Source: Bacteroidota bacterium (GTDB lineage: Bacteria > Bacteroidota > Ignavibacteria > Ignavibacteriales > Ignavibacteriaceae). Taken from it: DNA of 57,368 nt. The stretch lies in assembly GCA_021815365.1 (NCBI GenBank), contig JAKAGZ010000013.1, forward strand, positions 1-57,368, in the 5' to 3' direction. Below, piece after piece: positions 25,525 through 35,018 of the stretch (position 1 is its first letter; the number at the start of each line of letters is the position of its first letter). A model generated the notes under the pieces. The model searched no databases. It was not told the origin of the DNA and was given only the letters and a program-made list of their open reading frames with translations. The position numbers and the translations under genes were made by a program.

Positions 25525-27231
25525 TTAATTACTTACTCTGTCAGCCGAATGCTCAACAAGTTTTATATATTCGGGAAATTCAATTTTCTTTTCGTCAAGG
25601 TTCAGTTCCCAGAAATAACCATCTTTTTTTGTGAAGTCATGTTTTTTATACATATCCCTGCTGGGTTCATTCTTGGGGGTAGGTATAATTTCACCTTCGA
25701 CTATTTTAATACCCTTATCCTCTGCAATTTTTGTTACGTATGAAAGGATAGCAGTCTCAACACCTCTGCCTAATACGCGGCAGCTCATCAGGAACGTGTC
25801 TATATAAACTTTCGCTTCCTGAAATTTAAGGATCACTCCCGCAATTATTCCATAATCTCCGAACTTATCTTTTACAGTTGCCTCCAGGATTCTGTAGTTC
25901 GGATCAGCATAGAATGCACGGACTTCTGATTCTGTATATCGCCTTGTTGTTAAGTTATATTGATTTGTTTTCTGAATTAGCTGCACAATCCTCGGCATAG
26001 AAAAATCATCCATATCTTTTATGATGATCTGCATATCTAATGATTTCAGGTATGAAGTAGTATCAGTAAAAGATTCTTCCAGCTTTTTTCTTTCCTGGTT
26101 TGCTGCGTAGCTTTTATTCCTTTTAAAATCATCATCCGTTAAAGTATGAAAGTTAAAGAAATCGAGGCTCTTCAGAAATTCTACATAATACAGCGGATCT
26201 TCCGGCATATCGGGTACCTCAACTTCGGGCAGTTGATCTTTTACCAATCCTCTTTCGAAGGCGTAGTCATCGAGAAAAATAAAGCTGTCAGTACCAAGAT
26301 TTAATTCCTGAGCAATGGATTTAATATTCTGACCTTTATTTTCCCAGTTGATTCTCATCGCAGCAAAATATTCAGGGCGCAGAATCATATAAGGATGATT
26401 TTTCATTGCTTCAAGAGCAACATCTTCAGTATTTTTACTGCATACTGCAAGTAAAATACCCTGCTTGTATAATTTCAAAAGCTCTTTCTGAAAATCATAG
26501 AATGCTTTGCCTGGCCCATCGTTACTCAGTTGAATATTTTCCATTCCATCCTGCCCGATCACACCGCCCCAAAGTGTATTATCGAGGTCGAGCACAATTA
26601 CTTTTTTTCTTAAACCCTTGTATGCCTTTATGTGGCTGAAATAGAGATCAGCTATTTTTTCATTTCCTGTTTTACTCCATTTACTTTTTGCGATGTAAAA
26701 TAATCTCGGGTCGTACAATTCTTTTTCACCAAATTTCATGATTAGCGAAAAAATATCCACAACCCTCACCCCTTTTTGTTCAGCGGCAAATTTTTCAAGT
26801 TCGAGGTTGAGCCTTACCGGAATATTACTAAGGCTGTAGGAACTGTTGGCTTCAAGTGTTTTATTGAAATAGGTTGAATTCAGGAAAAAGTTATCTACAA
26901 AAATCTGCGTGACGGGTAATTTCTCTCTTAATTTTTCCACAAGGCTCAATAATTGCTTAAACCTTTTTTCAACGGCTGAATAAATTTCGTTGTTATCTTC
27001 CTGGAATAAATTATCGAAAAGATCACCAGCAAAAAAGCTGAGGTCTATTGAAAGAAAAACTACATCAGGCTTGAAATTATAGAATGAACTTTCTTCGCCA
27101 AGTATTTCCTGGACATACTGATTGAATCCAGAAATATAGAAGTCATATTCTATCCCGGATTCTTTCAGTCTTTTCCCGAATTCTTTTATAATGAATTCAG
27201 AAGTATAATTGCTGAGAAATGCAATTTTCAT
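25525..27231 (-). CDS. FkbH-like protein: HAD-family phosphatase/glyceryl-ACP synthase with SGNH-like and GNAT-like parts
   Basis: A 568-aa cytoplasmic protein. Residues 1-200 resemble an SGNH-like N-terminal domain. The HAD core starts with VIVLDLDNTLWGG (Asp215 and Asp217 are the nucleophile and acid), which is the FkbH signature, and the C-terminal part (about 400-555) is GNAT-like. Characterised FkbH proteins take 1,3-bisphosphoglycerate, remove the phosphate and load a glyceryl group onto an acyl carrier protein. An ACP gene lies three genes upstream in the same operon, which fits well. The ATG overlaps the TGA of the VOC gene as ATGA. The acyl group actually handled here is inference. 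Confidence 0.88.
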   Translation of the reverse strand: MKIAFLSNYTSEFIIKEFGKRLKESGIEYDFYISGFNQYVQEILGEESSFYNFKPDVVFLSIDLSFFAGDLFDNLFQEDNNEIYSAVEKRFKQLLSLVEKLREKLPVTQIFVDNFFLNSTYFNKTLEANSSYSLSNIPVRLNLELEKFAAEQKGVRVVDIFSLIMKFGEKELYDPRLFYIAKSKWSKTGNEKIADLYFSHIKAYKGLRKKVIVLDLDNTLWGGVIGQDGMENIQLSNDGPGKAFYDFQKELLKLYKQGILLAVCSKNTEDVALEAMKNHPYMILRPEYFAAMRINWENKGQNIKSIAQELNLGTDSFIFLDDYAFERGLVKDQLPEVEVPDMPEDPLYYVEFLKSLDFFNFHTLTDDDFKRNKSYAANQERKKLEESFTDTTSYLKSLDMQIIIKDMDDFSMPRIVQLIQKTNQYNLTTRRYTESEVRAFYADPNYRILEATVKDKFGDYGIIAGVILKFQEAKVYIDTFLMSCRVLGRGVETAILSYVTKIAEDKGIKIVEGEIIPTPKNEPSRDMYKKHDFTKKDGYFWELNLDEKKIEFPEYIKLVEHSADRVSN

Positions 27232-27647
27232 TTTAACCCTCCTTTTGTTTCCAGCAGCTCAATTATTAACTTCTCCTTCGTAAGAAGAAAAGCAATGAGC
27301 TTGTTATTAAATGCAAGAGCAGGGACCGGTTCGACAAAAAGATAACCCCCGTTATCTGTAAAATATTCGATCCCTTTCTGTATATCTTCTACCTCGTAAC
27401 AAAAATGCTGCAAGGTATTACCCTTCTTTAACCATTGTGCTGAAGGCGAATCCTCGTAAACGGGTTGTATCAACTCGTAGGTTAATCCTTCTACATTTTG
27501 ATCTTTAAGGAACAATAAATTCACCTTCTGTTCCGGGTCGTAAATTACCCCCGTTGTTCTTTTCATGTTCAGAATATTTTCATAGAACTTCGCACTCTTT
27601 TCTATATCTTTTACAACCAATCCTACATGGTTAAATTTTAAATCCAT
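27228..27647 (-). CDS. VOC superfamily protein (glyoxalase/epimerase-like)
   Basis: A 139-aa vicinal-oxygen-chelate protein, with the paired beta-alpha-beta-beta-beta modules typical of methylmalonyl-CoA epimerase and glyoxalase I. Visible landmarks are NHVGLVVKDIEKSAKFYENIL at the start, with a metal-ligand His in NHVG, LTYELIQP (Glu), LQHFCYEVEDI (His) and LIELLE (Glu). The four ligands fit an active metal site. Sitting between MBOAT and FkbH genes (10-base gap, 4-base overlap), it could act on a hydroxyacyl thioester or ACP-bound intermediate; no direct evidence for the substrate. Confidence 0.86.
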   Translation of the reverse strand: MDLKFNHVGLVVKDIEKSAKFYENILNMKRTTGVIYDPEQKVNLLFLKDQNVEGLTYELIQPVYEDSPSAQWLKKGNTLQHFCYEVEDIQKGIEYFTDNGGYLFVEPVPALAFNNKLIAFLLTKEKLIIELLETKGGLK

Positions 27648-27657
27648 CTCCTAACCA

Positions 27658-29160
27658 TTAAAACTTAAAATAAAGAAACGGCTGCAAATCAGCCGACTTA
27701 GCCTGAATAGCAATCCAGATAACGAATGCTAATAAAACAGCTTTGCCTATCATAGGTGTTTTCACAACGACTGATTCAAGCTTGTATCTCCAGGATTCAG
27801 GCAATGAATGCAGTACCAAAACTAAAATCATTAAGCCCAGTATATAAGTGTAACCCTTAACGAACTGAGGGATGATATCTGCATGGAAGAAATTAAAAAT
27901 TTGACCGAGCATATTGAAAGCCGTTGTAAAGTCAGGTGCACGGAAAAACAGCCACGCAAAAACAAGCAGATGAAAAGTAATTACTATCTGGACGATTCTT
28001 AAAAATCTTGTGCCTGTTAAACCAACTGCATCAAAAAATTTCTTCTTTATCTTTTTCGTAAATATGGAAACCACCACATAGAAACCGTGCAGTGTTCCGA
28101 AGAAAAGAAACATCCAGCTTGCACCATGCCAAAGCCCGATAGCAATAAAAGTAATCATCAGTGCAAGAGCATTTCCGTAAATTTTCAAGTTTCTGAATTT
28201 GATCTGTAATGGTTTAAACGTATAATCGAGCAGCCACGAGGACATTGAGATATGAAACCTTCGCCAGAAGTCTGCAATGCTTGTAGCTTTAAATGGCCAG
28301 TTGAAATTGTCCATCAGGTTAAAGCCAAGCAGCAATGCAATCCCTAAAGCCATATCAGTGTAGCCGGAAAAATCACAATACAGTTGTATCGCGTAACCAT
28401 AAAGCGCCATCAGATTTTCAAATCCTGTAAAGCGCAGCGGGCTTTCAAATACGCGGTCAACAAAATTCAGGCTTATATAATCAGCAACAACTGTTTTTTT
28501 AAGAAGCCCGAGCATTATTAGAAATAAAGCTTTGCCTAAATCTTCTTTGGTAATGGACTGATCACCCTGAACCTGAGGCAGAAAATTCGAAGCCCTGTCA
28601 ATAGGACCGATCAGAACATTCGGGAAGAAAAATATAAAGAGCGAAAAATCTCTGAAGCTGTGAACCGGTTCGAATGTTTCAAGATAAATATCAATTACAT
28701 AGCTCAGTGCTTTGAATGTATAAAATGAAATACCAATAGGGAGGAAAATATCCAGCGGTGAAAAGGTACCTGTATGGATGCTGTTAACTATCTCGATGAA
28801 AAAGTTCGTGTACTTAAAATAAAACAAAGTGCCGAGATTCAGCAGAAGTGCTAAGTAGAAGACCAGCCGCCTTTTCAATTTACCAGGCTCAATAGCGGCA
28901 ATGAACTTACCGGCGTAATAATTTACAATCGCAGATGCGATCAGTATAACAAAATATTCTCCGGCTGCCTTATAATAAAAGAACAAAGAGAAAATAAGCA
29001 GAGTAAATATTCTCAGGTTTTTATTGAAAGCAAACAGACGATAGAATATTAAAAGTGCAAAAAAGAAAAAAAGGAAAAAACTTGTGCTGAATAAAAGAGG
29101 GTCGTGCGGGTCAAACACAAACAGTTGGAACAGTTTACTGAAGTCAATATTATTGAACAT
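27658..29160 (-). CDS. MBOAT family O-acyltransferase (AlgI-like)
   Basis: A 500-aa polytopic membrane protein of the membrane-bound O-acyltransferase family, close in layout to AlgI/PatA/DltB. About ten or more hydrophobic helices are seen. The conserved segment SIADFWRRFHISMSSWLLDY and the active-site His in GLWHGASWMFLFFG mark the family. AlgI-type proteins pass acyl groups from a cytoplasmic donor across the membrane onto polysaccharide. Next to the ACP gene (43 bases upstream) and FkbH gene, the donor is probably an acyl-ACP. It follows the ACP in the operon. Confidence 0.92.
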   Translation of the reverse strand: MFNNIDFSKLFQLFVFDPHDPLLFSTSFFLFFFFALLIFYRLFAFNKNLRIFTLLIFSLFFYYKAAGEYFVILIASAIVNYYAGKFIAAIEPGKLKRRLVFYLALLLNLGTLFYFKYTNFFIEIVNSIHTGTFSPLDIFLPIGISFYTFKALSYVIDIYLETFEPVHSFRDFSLFIFFFPNVLIGPIDRASNFLPQVQGDQSITKEDLGKALFLIMLGLLKKTVVADYISLNFVDRVFESPLRFTGFENLMALYGYAIQLYCDFSGYTDMALGIALLLGFNLMDNFNWPFKATSIADFWRRFHISMSSWLLDYTFKPLQIKFRNLKIYGNALALMITFIAIGLWHGASWMFLFFGTLHGFYVVVSIFTKKIKKKFFDAVGLTGTRFLRIVQIVITFHLLVFAWLFFRAPDFTTAFNMLGQIFNFFHADIIPQFVKGYTYILGLMILVLVLHSLPESWRYKLESVVVKTPMIGKAVLLAFVIWIAIQAKSADLQPFLYFKF

Positions 29161-29203
29161 TTATTTGCTCTTTTTGTTAATGATTTTTTTACTCCAATAT
29201 AAA

Positions 29204-29437
29204 CTAATTAGCCAGCTTCGTATCTATTAACTTCTGCAATTCACCAATGTTCTTAACTTTTAAGATTTCGGTGCCTTTGAACTTGACGCCAAATTCCTTT
29301 TCAACAGCAAGGATTATATTTATATGATTAAGCGAATCCCAGTTCGGAACCTGGTTAGCTGTTGTTTCATCAGCAATGTTGAAATCATCAAGCTCAAGTT
29401 CTGTTAAAATTACTTTTTTTAATTTTTCAGTTACCAT
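29204..29437 (-). CDS. Acyl carrier protein
   Basis: A 77-aa carrier protein with the phosphopantetheine attachment Ser35 in NWDSLNHI, followed by the acidic helix 2 (ILAVEKEFGVKF). The length is normal. It lies in the FkbH-MBOAT cluster, not near fatty-acid synthesis genes, so it is a dedicated carrier for the group transferred to the polysaccharide, probably loaded by the FkbH-like protein and used by the MBOAT protein. Confidence 0.92.
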   Translation of the reverse strand: MVTEKLKKVILTELELDDFNIADETTANQVPNWDSLNHINIILAVEKEFGVKFKGTEILKVKNIGELQKLIDTKLAN

Positions 29438-29507
29438 TAAGAACTCCGTAATTTATTCTTAAAATTCTAGTCTAAGTTTCCTGATGTCACATCAAAAAGA
29501 AAATTGT

Positions 29508-30971
29508 TTATTTATAACTATAGGAACCATCGAGCAAAGCTTTAGTAAGCATATCAGCAATTTTCTTAGCGCCCTGGAGATTTATATGGGTATAATCTTT
29601 AATCGCTAAAGGGGGATTAGATTCTACCCAGTCAACCATTGAGTTATGCCCGCCCATCGCTTCAAATAAATTCCAGAAAGCAATGCCCGTTGCGTTCGCA
29701 ATTCTTTTCTGTGTATCAACTAATTTTACTACTAAAGGATCTGTCATTAATCTTGTGCCGACCTTTTTACTCTTATCGCCGACACTGACTAAAAGAAAAC
29801 TGCTCTGCGGGAATGTGCTTTTAAGATTATTAATAATTTTTATCATCTGGCTTTCAAACCAGTCAAAGTTTGAATCACCAGAACTTACCTGGTTTCCGCC
29901 AAAGTTGATAATGATTAATTTATAATTACAAAGGCGATCAAAATCCTTAAGAGCGCCTTCGTTTAATTCTCTGAAAGAAATACCTGTATTGCCGCGCCAG
30001 GGAAAGTTATCTACATAAACACCGTTCCCATCCTCTAAACTTACTCCGTAAAAATCAGCCTGATTAGCCATCGTGGTGGTTAATTTAAAAGAACGGGCGC
30101 CGGAAGGATAAGTGAGCTTCAGTTCCTTTACACCTTTGCCCGGTGTTAACGAAGCTGTTTGTTCCGCTCCATCGTTAAAAGAATATTTTATTGTTGAAGA
30201 TTTTGCATTCGTATAAAAAACCCTGGCAACTTTAAATGTAGTCATCGAAGGGTATTTACCTGTTTCTTCATATCTGACCCAGCTAACTCCCTGAGGAGTT
30301 GCCATAAATCCGCTCATACCGATTGGTAAATTATTTGGGTTGCCGGTTCCGAGATAGCCGCTTAACACATTGGTTGTCTTCCAGTTATTTGAGAATGACA
30401 TTTTAGTTGTAGTTCTAAAAGTAATATCCTGGGAGGTAATTGATAAATATCCGACCCCTTCTCCACCAAATCTTTTCTGGAAATTATCACGGATATCCGC
30501 TGTTATAAGGTCACCTTCTATTTCGGAATCACCGTAATGTGCAATCCTCAGTTGACGACTGCCCGCACTTTTCAGCGCCTGGTAAAAATAACTCATCTGC
30601 GAAGTATTGCCTGTAATTGGAACATCCCTTGTTACAATACCAGATGATGGCTGGACCGCAGGCTTGTCAGAAACTTTTTTAGTTCCTTTGTCTGAAGAAT
30701 TAATCTTTTCTAAAATCAGGTCAATCAGGTCAGAAGAAATTACACCGGCAAATTTTGTATTTGAACTATTGTTGCATTTGAATTGGTCATTTAAAGAATT
30801 CCCCGAGTAACTTAAAAGAGAATCTGGTTTAATGTCGATAAACATATCAACAGCTTTAATTTTATAACCAAATATCTTTGTCCCACCGGGAATGTAAGAT
30901 GAAGCAATTAACAAAACAATTGCTATAGCAAAAATTATAACCGCTTTGGTTCTGTTATTTTCTAACACCAT
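29508..30971 (-). CDS. Membrane-anchored SGNH/GDSL-type hydrolase or acyltransferase
   Basis: A 487-aa protein with an N-terminal membrane helix (about 10-30) and a long extracytoplasmic part. The SGNH blocks are recognisable: HYGDSEIEGD with the nucleophile Ser, NFGGNQ as block III and DYTHINLQG with Asp and His. A jelly-roll-like insert (about 200-330) separates block I from the rest. Partner proteins of MBOAT systems (AlgX, AlgJ, PatB) have this fold and finish O-acylation in the periplasm, which fits its position as first gene of the cluster. The ATG at 30971 (AGGA ribosome-binding site, then the membrane helix) is preferred over an upstream start at 31025. Confidence 0.85.
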   Translation of the reverse strand: MVLENNRTKAVIIFAIAIVLLIASSYIPGGTKIFGYKIKAVDMFIDIKPDSLLSYSGNSLNDQFKCNNSSNTKFAGVISSDLIDLILEKINSSDKGTKKVSDKPAVQPSSGIVTRDVPITGNTSQMSYFYQALKSAGSRQLRIAHYGDSEIEGDLITADIRDNFQKRFGGEGVGYLSITSQDITFRTTTKMSFSNNWKTTNVLSGYLGTGNPNNLPIGMSGFMATPQGVSWVRYEETGKYPSMTTFKVARVFYTNAKSSTIKYSFNDGAEQTASLTPGKGVKELKLTYPSGARSFKLTTTMANQADFYGVSLEDGNGVYVDNFPWRGNTGISFRELNEGALKDFDRLCNYKLIIINFGGNQVSSGDSNFDWFESQMIKIINNLKSTFPQSSFLLVSVGDKSKKVGTRLMTDPLVVKLVDTQKRIANATGIAFWNLFEAMGGHNSMVDWVESNPPLAIKDYTHINLQGAKKIADMLTKALLDGSYSYK

Positions 30972-31274
30972 AAAATTTTCCTGAAATATATTTAGAAAAA
31001 AGATTAAGACTACGTGCCCTTCCAATTAGAGGACAATTTTTACTCGATTCAAATTTAACTCTCTCCCTTAACAGCAAAATAAACACAATTCTGTATAATA
31101 TTCCATGCATTAGGAATAGCTATCCACATTGTGGTCAATTCTTATAATTCCGTAAGGTTTTTGAACAATTATTATACCACTCACAATTCAAATGGTTTTC
31201 TCTGTTTTATTATTAAGCTGAAATATAATATTGAGATAGATATATCATTTTGAGATTGATATGAATAACAATCT

Positions 31275-31787
31275 TCACGCTTTAGCTTTTGTCAGTCTTA
31301 AAATAATTGCCGAATGTTCTGGATAGTCTTTCAATAACTTATTTCTATCACCAATTTCAAAATCTTCAAAAGAAAATCCTGGGGCAACAGTGCAGCCAAC
31401 AAGTGCAAAGGAAGTTTTATCTTTTAACTCAGCAGCAAACCAATTATTCTTTTCGACAACTATCTGCAGAGTTTCATTCGCATTAAGATTATTCCCAAGG
31501 ACTCTCTCCTCCATTTTACCTTCGTGTGTAATTATAAAAATTTTAACAGGGCTGCCATCATAAAAATGCCATATTTCATCTGATTGTAATTTATGAAAAG
31601 AGGAAAACTGCTTCCCTTCAAGTAGAAAATAAATTGAAGTTAAAAATGCCCTGCTGCCGTTATATCTCTCAGGAAGAACAGAAGCTTCAAAAATTTCGCC
31701 TGACCTGTAAATTTCGTTAAAGTACCCCCCTTCAGGATGTCTCTGCAATTTTAATTTTTGAATGTAATATATTGCTTTTTCATCCAT
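31275..31787 (-). CDS. DUF985 cupin-fold protein
   Basis: A 170-aa protein of the cupin-like DUF985 family. Typical segments are RHPEGGYFNEIYRS, SIYFLLEG, FHKLQSDEIWHFYDGSP and CTVAPGFSFEDFEIG. Family members have a double-stranded beta-helix and may bind metal or sugar, but the biochemical role is not settled. It stands alone, 80 bases after citrate synthase with a terminator in between, so it probably has its own promoter. Confidence 0.9.
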   Translation of the reverse strand: MDEKAIYYIQKLKLQRHPEGGYFNEIYRSGEIFEASVLPERYNGSRAFLTSIYFLLEGKQFSSFHKLQSDEIWHFYDGSPVKIFIITHEGKMEERVLGNNLNANETLQIVVEKNNWFAAELKDKTSFALVGCTVAPGFSFEDFEIGDRNKLLKDYPEHSAIILRLTKAKA

Positions 31788-31796
31788 TACATATTC

Positions 31797-31845
31797 TTAT
31801 AAAAAAAAGAGCGCACAATCTGTTACTATAACAAATTATGCGCTC
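31797..31845 (-). terminator. Intrinsic terminator of citrate synthase gene
   Basis: On the minus strand GAGCGCATAATTTGTTA and TAACAGATTGTGCGCTC form a long, nearly perfect stem followed by a run of eight or more T. It lies just after the gltA stop at 31867. Confidence 0.85.
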
Positions 31846-31866
31846 GCTGAACATCTGTATTTTTTG

Positions 31867-33141
31867 TTATCTCTTGGTAATAGGGACATAAGAATGTTTT
31901 TTTGAGCCGACGTATATTTGTCGTGGTCTATAAATTCTTTGTCCGTGTGTTTCTCTCATTTCTTTCCAATGAGCAATCCATCCTGGCAAACGACCCAATG
32001 CAAACATAACAGTGAACATATTAGTTGGGATACCCATTGCCCTGTATATTATTCCGCTGTAAAAGTCTACGTTCGGATAAAGTTTCCTTTCGATAAAGAA
32101 CTCATCTTTCAGAGCTACTTCTTCAAGATTTTTTGCAATGTCAAGCAAAGGATCATTTATGCCAAGTTCTTTTAAAACCTTATCAGCTTGTGCTTTTAAA
32201 ATTTTAGCTCTAGGATCAAAATTCTTATAAACCCTGTGCCCGAATCCCATCAGTTTAAAGTTCGAATTTTTATCCTTAGCCATTTCAATATATTTTTTAT
32301 AATTGCTGCCGTCGTTCCTGATCAACTCGAGCATATTGAGAACCTCCTGGTTAGCACCGCCGTGCAGAGGTCCCCATAACGCACAAATGCCTGCAGAGAT
32401 TGCCGCAAACAAATTCGCCTGGCTGCTGCCAACCATTCTCACAGTAGAAGTACTGCAGTTCTGTTCGTGATCTGCATGAAGAATGAGTAAAAGATCGAGA
32501 GCATCTTCAAGAACTTCAGGTACTTCATATTGTTCTGAAGGAACTGCATACATCATATGAAGCATATCGGCGCTGAAACTTAAATCGTTACGCGGATATA
32601 CATAAGGCTGACCAATGGACTTCTTATAAGAAAACGCAGCTATCGTTTTTAGCTTTGCCATCAGCCTTATCATATTTATACTCACATCAACATCAAAACC
32701 TTCTTCAGGATAAAATGCAGATAGTGAACTTACCATCGAAGAAAGGATTCCCATTGGATGAGCAGACGGTGGAAACCCCTCGAAGAATTTTTTCATATCT
32801 TCGTGAATAAGACTATGATGAGTCAGTCCATAGTGAAATTCAGCAAGCTCCTTTTTAGAAGGAAGATGACCATATACAAGCAGGTAGCTTACCTCAACAA
32901 AATTAGATTTTTTTGCAAGCTCCTCAATCGGATAACCCCTATAACGAAGAATCCCCTTTTCACCATCGATAAATGTTATAGCACTTTCGCAGGACCCTGT
33001 GTTGCCATAACCGCTATCCATAGTGATGGCGCCTGAATCATTGCGGAGTCTTGTAATGTCTATTGCTACTTCATTCTCGCTGCCAACGATTACAGGCAAT
33101 TCATATTCTTTCCCACTCAAAATTAATTTAGCTTTTTCCAT
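31867..33141 (-). CDS. gltA: Citrate synthase
   Basis: Condenses oxaloacetate and acetyl-CoA in the TCA cycle. The 424-aa length and the N-terminal beta domain (about 1-50) match the hexameric type II enzyme of E. coli. Active-site segments are visible: HADHEQNCSTSTVR, the His in LHGGANQEVL, and GFGHRVYKNFDPRA with the second His and Asp region near residues 300-310. The C-terminus has GRLPGWIAHWKEM. The gene is monocistronic, closed by a strong terminator, and its upstream gap contains a mobile-like repeat. Confidence 0.97.
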   Translation of the reverse strand: MEKAKLILSGKEYELPVIVGSENEVAIDITRLRNDSGAITMDSGYGNTGSCESAITFIDGEKGILRYRGYPIEELAKKSNFVEVSYLLVYGHLPSKKELAEFHYGLTHHSLIHEDMKKFFEGFPPSAHPMGILSSMVSSLSAFYPEEGFDVDVSINMIRLMAKLKTIAAFSYKKSIGQPYVYPRNDLSFSADMLHMMYAVPSEQYEVPEVLEDALDLLLILHADHEQNCSTSTVRMVGSSQANLFAAISAGICALWGPLHGGANQEVLNMLELIRNDGSNYKKYIEMAKDKNSNFKLMGFGHRVYKNFDPRAKILKAQADKVLKELGINDPLLDIAKNLEEVALKDEFFIERKLYPNVDFYSGIIYRAMGIPTNMFTVMFALGRLPGWIAHWKEMRETHGQRIYRPRQIYVGSKKHSYVPITKR

Positions 33142-33593
33142 GTTTGTTGCCCCATATTGTTAGTGTTTTTATTGATATTTAATAATTTTTAATTCTTGTA
33201 TTTTGAAAATCATTATTTTTCATAAATATAGAATTACATGCTACACTAAATTAACAAAAGAAATGTTAATAATTACAAATTTCTGATGAGCGGCGTTTCA
33301 AATCGGCTCTTCTGCCTTAACAAGAGGCTGACCAAAAAGTAGTAGAAATGTCATTGCGAGGAGTCCGGCAGTTGCCGGACGACAAATCCGCTTTGCGAGC
33401 TCTCGCTGATAGGCGGACAATCTTTTATCTTTAGCAAAAAATTGAGATCACTTCCCCCGACTGAAGTCGGGGTCGTGATGACATAGTTACTTTTGGGTCA
33501 GCCTCATACTCTGATGTATAAAAATTCTTTGGCATATTTATAAAAACATTACTAATTTTTTTGTATTATAAATAAAAAATTCGGAGCTAAAAA
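33142..33593. other. Intergenic region between gltA and the M28 peptidase
   Basis: Divergent promoter region of 452 bases. The centre is filled by the inverted-repeat element at 33324-33505. The rest is AT-rich; I find no small gene and no clear promoter. Confidence 0.6.
33324..33505. mobile_element. MITE-like element with terminal inverted repeats
   Basis: The ends GAGGCTGACCAAAAAGTA and TACTTTTGGGTCAGCCTC are inverted repeats with one mismatch over 18 bases. Inside are the common TGTCATTGCGAGGAG word, the hairpin TCCGGCA/TGCCGGA and a second hairpin CCCCGAC/GTCGGGG. There is no transposase; 182 bases fits a non-autonomous insertion or a large repetitive palindromic unit. Confidence 0.65.
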
Positions 33594-34997
33594 TTGAAAC
33601 CAATTACCTGTGCCTTTATCTGCATAATATTATTTCCAATAATTTTTTCTTTTCAAAATTCAAAAGCCCAGGCTCTTTCTGAAGAGCAGATAAATCAGTA
33701 CACAAAAATTGCTGATCAGTTCGTGAGAACAGCACTTACTGACAGGAAGGGTTATAAACTTCTTTATGAATTAACAAAAATGGGCCCGCGGCTCAGCGGT
33801 TCTGAAAATTCTGTTAAAGCAATTATGTGGGCTAAAAAGCAGATGGAAGAAGCCGGGTTTGACAAGGTCTGGCTTCAGCCGGTAATGGTTCCGCATTGGG
33901 TCAGAGGAAGAACAGAGAACGCCCGGATTGTAAAATCAAAAATATTTAACAATAAAAAACTGAGCATCGCAGCCCTGGGAGGAAGCATAGGCACTAATGA
34001 TAAAGGAATAACAGCAGAGGTTGTTGAGGTAAAAAATTTTAGTGAATTAAAAAATCTTGGGGCAAAGGCAAAAGGTAAAATAACTTTTATGAGCCGCTCT
34101 CTTGATCAAGGGTTGTATTATACTTTCCAGGGTTACGGCGGAGCGGTTGATCAGAGAGTTTTCGGTGCGATTGAAGCTGCAAAAGCAGGCGCTGTCGGAG
34201 TAATGATACGATCCATAACAACAAAATATGATAATGTCCCCCACACAGGAGTAATGATCTATAACGATACTATCCCAAAAATTCCTGGTGTTGCACTTGG
34301 CTACGAGGATGCAGATTTTCTTTCCTCGGCTTTAAAAAAAGATCCGACTCTAAAAGTAAATATAAAATTGGACTGCAAAACTCTGCCAGATACACAATCA
34401 TACAATTTAATCGGTGAACTAAAAGGTTCAGAAAAACCCGATGAGGTGATTGTAGTTGGGGGTCATTCCGACTGCTGGGATAAAGGAGTAGGTGCAAATG
34501 ATGATGGCACCGGAATCATGCAATCAATGGAAGTACTCGATCTTTTTAAGCGGCTGAAAATAAAACCAAAAAGAACAATACGATGTGTATTTTTTATTAA
34601 TGAAGAAAACGGAAGCCGCGGTGGAAGAAAGTACGGAGAGTATGCTGCCAACTCACAAGAATTGCATCTTGCAGCGATCGAAGCGGATGCAGGAAGCGGA
34701 AGTCCGCGTGGATTCTCTTTCGATTCTGATTCTTTAACTATCGAAAAAGTAAAAAGCTGGCTGCCTGTTTTACAGCATACAGGAATTGATTGGATCAGAA
34801 AAGGCGGAAGCGGTGAAGATGTAAGGTATATTAAAAATGCAAAAGCAAGAACAGGATATGTGCCGGATGGTCAGAGATATTTTGATTATCATCATTCGGA
34901 TAACGACCAGTTTGCAATAATTCATCCGCGCGAATTTGAACTTGGTTCTGCCGCGATGGCAGCTCTCGTTTATATGATTGATCAGCTCGGTCTATAA
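33594..34997 (+). CDS. Secreted M28 family zinc aminopeptidase/carboxypeptidase Q-like
   Basis: A 467-aa exported peptidase with a signal peptide (1-25). The two-zinc site is complete: GGHSDCWDKG (His, Asp), GANDDGTG (bridging Asp), INEENGSRG (Glu-Glu), IEADAG (Asp) and DYHHSDND (His). A protease-associated insert spans about 130-250. The translation start appears to be TTG at 33594, because the signal peptide begins directly there and no ATG fits. It probably trims peptides in the periplasm or outside the cell. It converges with hpnE, 21 bases apart. Confidence 0.92.
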   Translation: MKPITCAFICIILFPIIFSFQNSKAQALSEEQINQYTKIADQFVRTALTDRKGYKLLYELTKMGPRLSGSENSVKAIMWAKKQMEEAGFDKVWLQPVMVPHWVRGRTENARIVKSKIFNNKKLSIAALGGSIGTNDKGITAEVVEVKNFSELKNLGAKAKGKITFMSRSLDQGLYYTFQGYGGAVDQRVFGAIEAAKAGAVGVMIRSITTKYDNVPHTGVMIYNDTIPKIPGVALGYEDADFLSSALKKDPTLKVNIKLDCKTLPDTQSYNLIGELKGSEKPDEVIVVGGHSDCWDKGVGANDDGTGIMQSMEVLDLFKRLKIKPKRTIRCVFFINEENGSRGGRKYGEYAANSQELHLAAIEADAGSGSPRGFSFDSDSLTIEKVKSWLPVLQHTGIDWIRKGGSGEDVRYIKNAKARTGYVPDGQRYFDYHHSDNDQFAIIHPREFELGSAAMAALVYMIDQLGL

Positions 34998-35018
34998 ATT
35001 TTTCAGATGTAAATCTGA

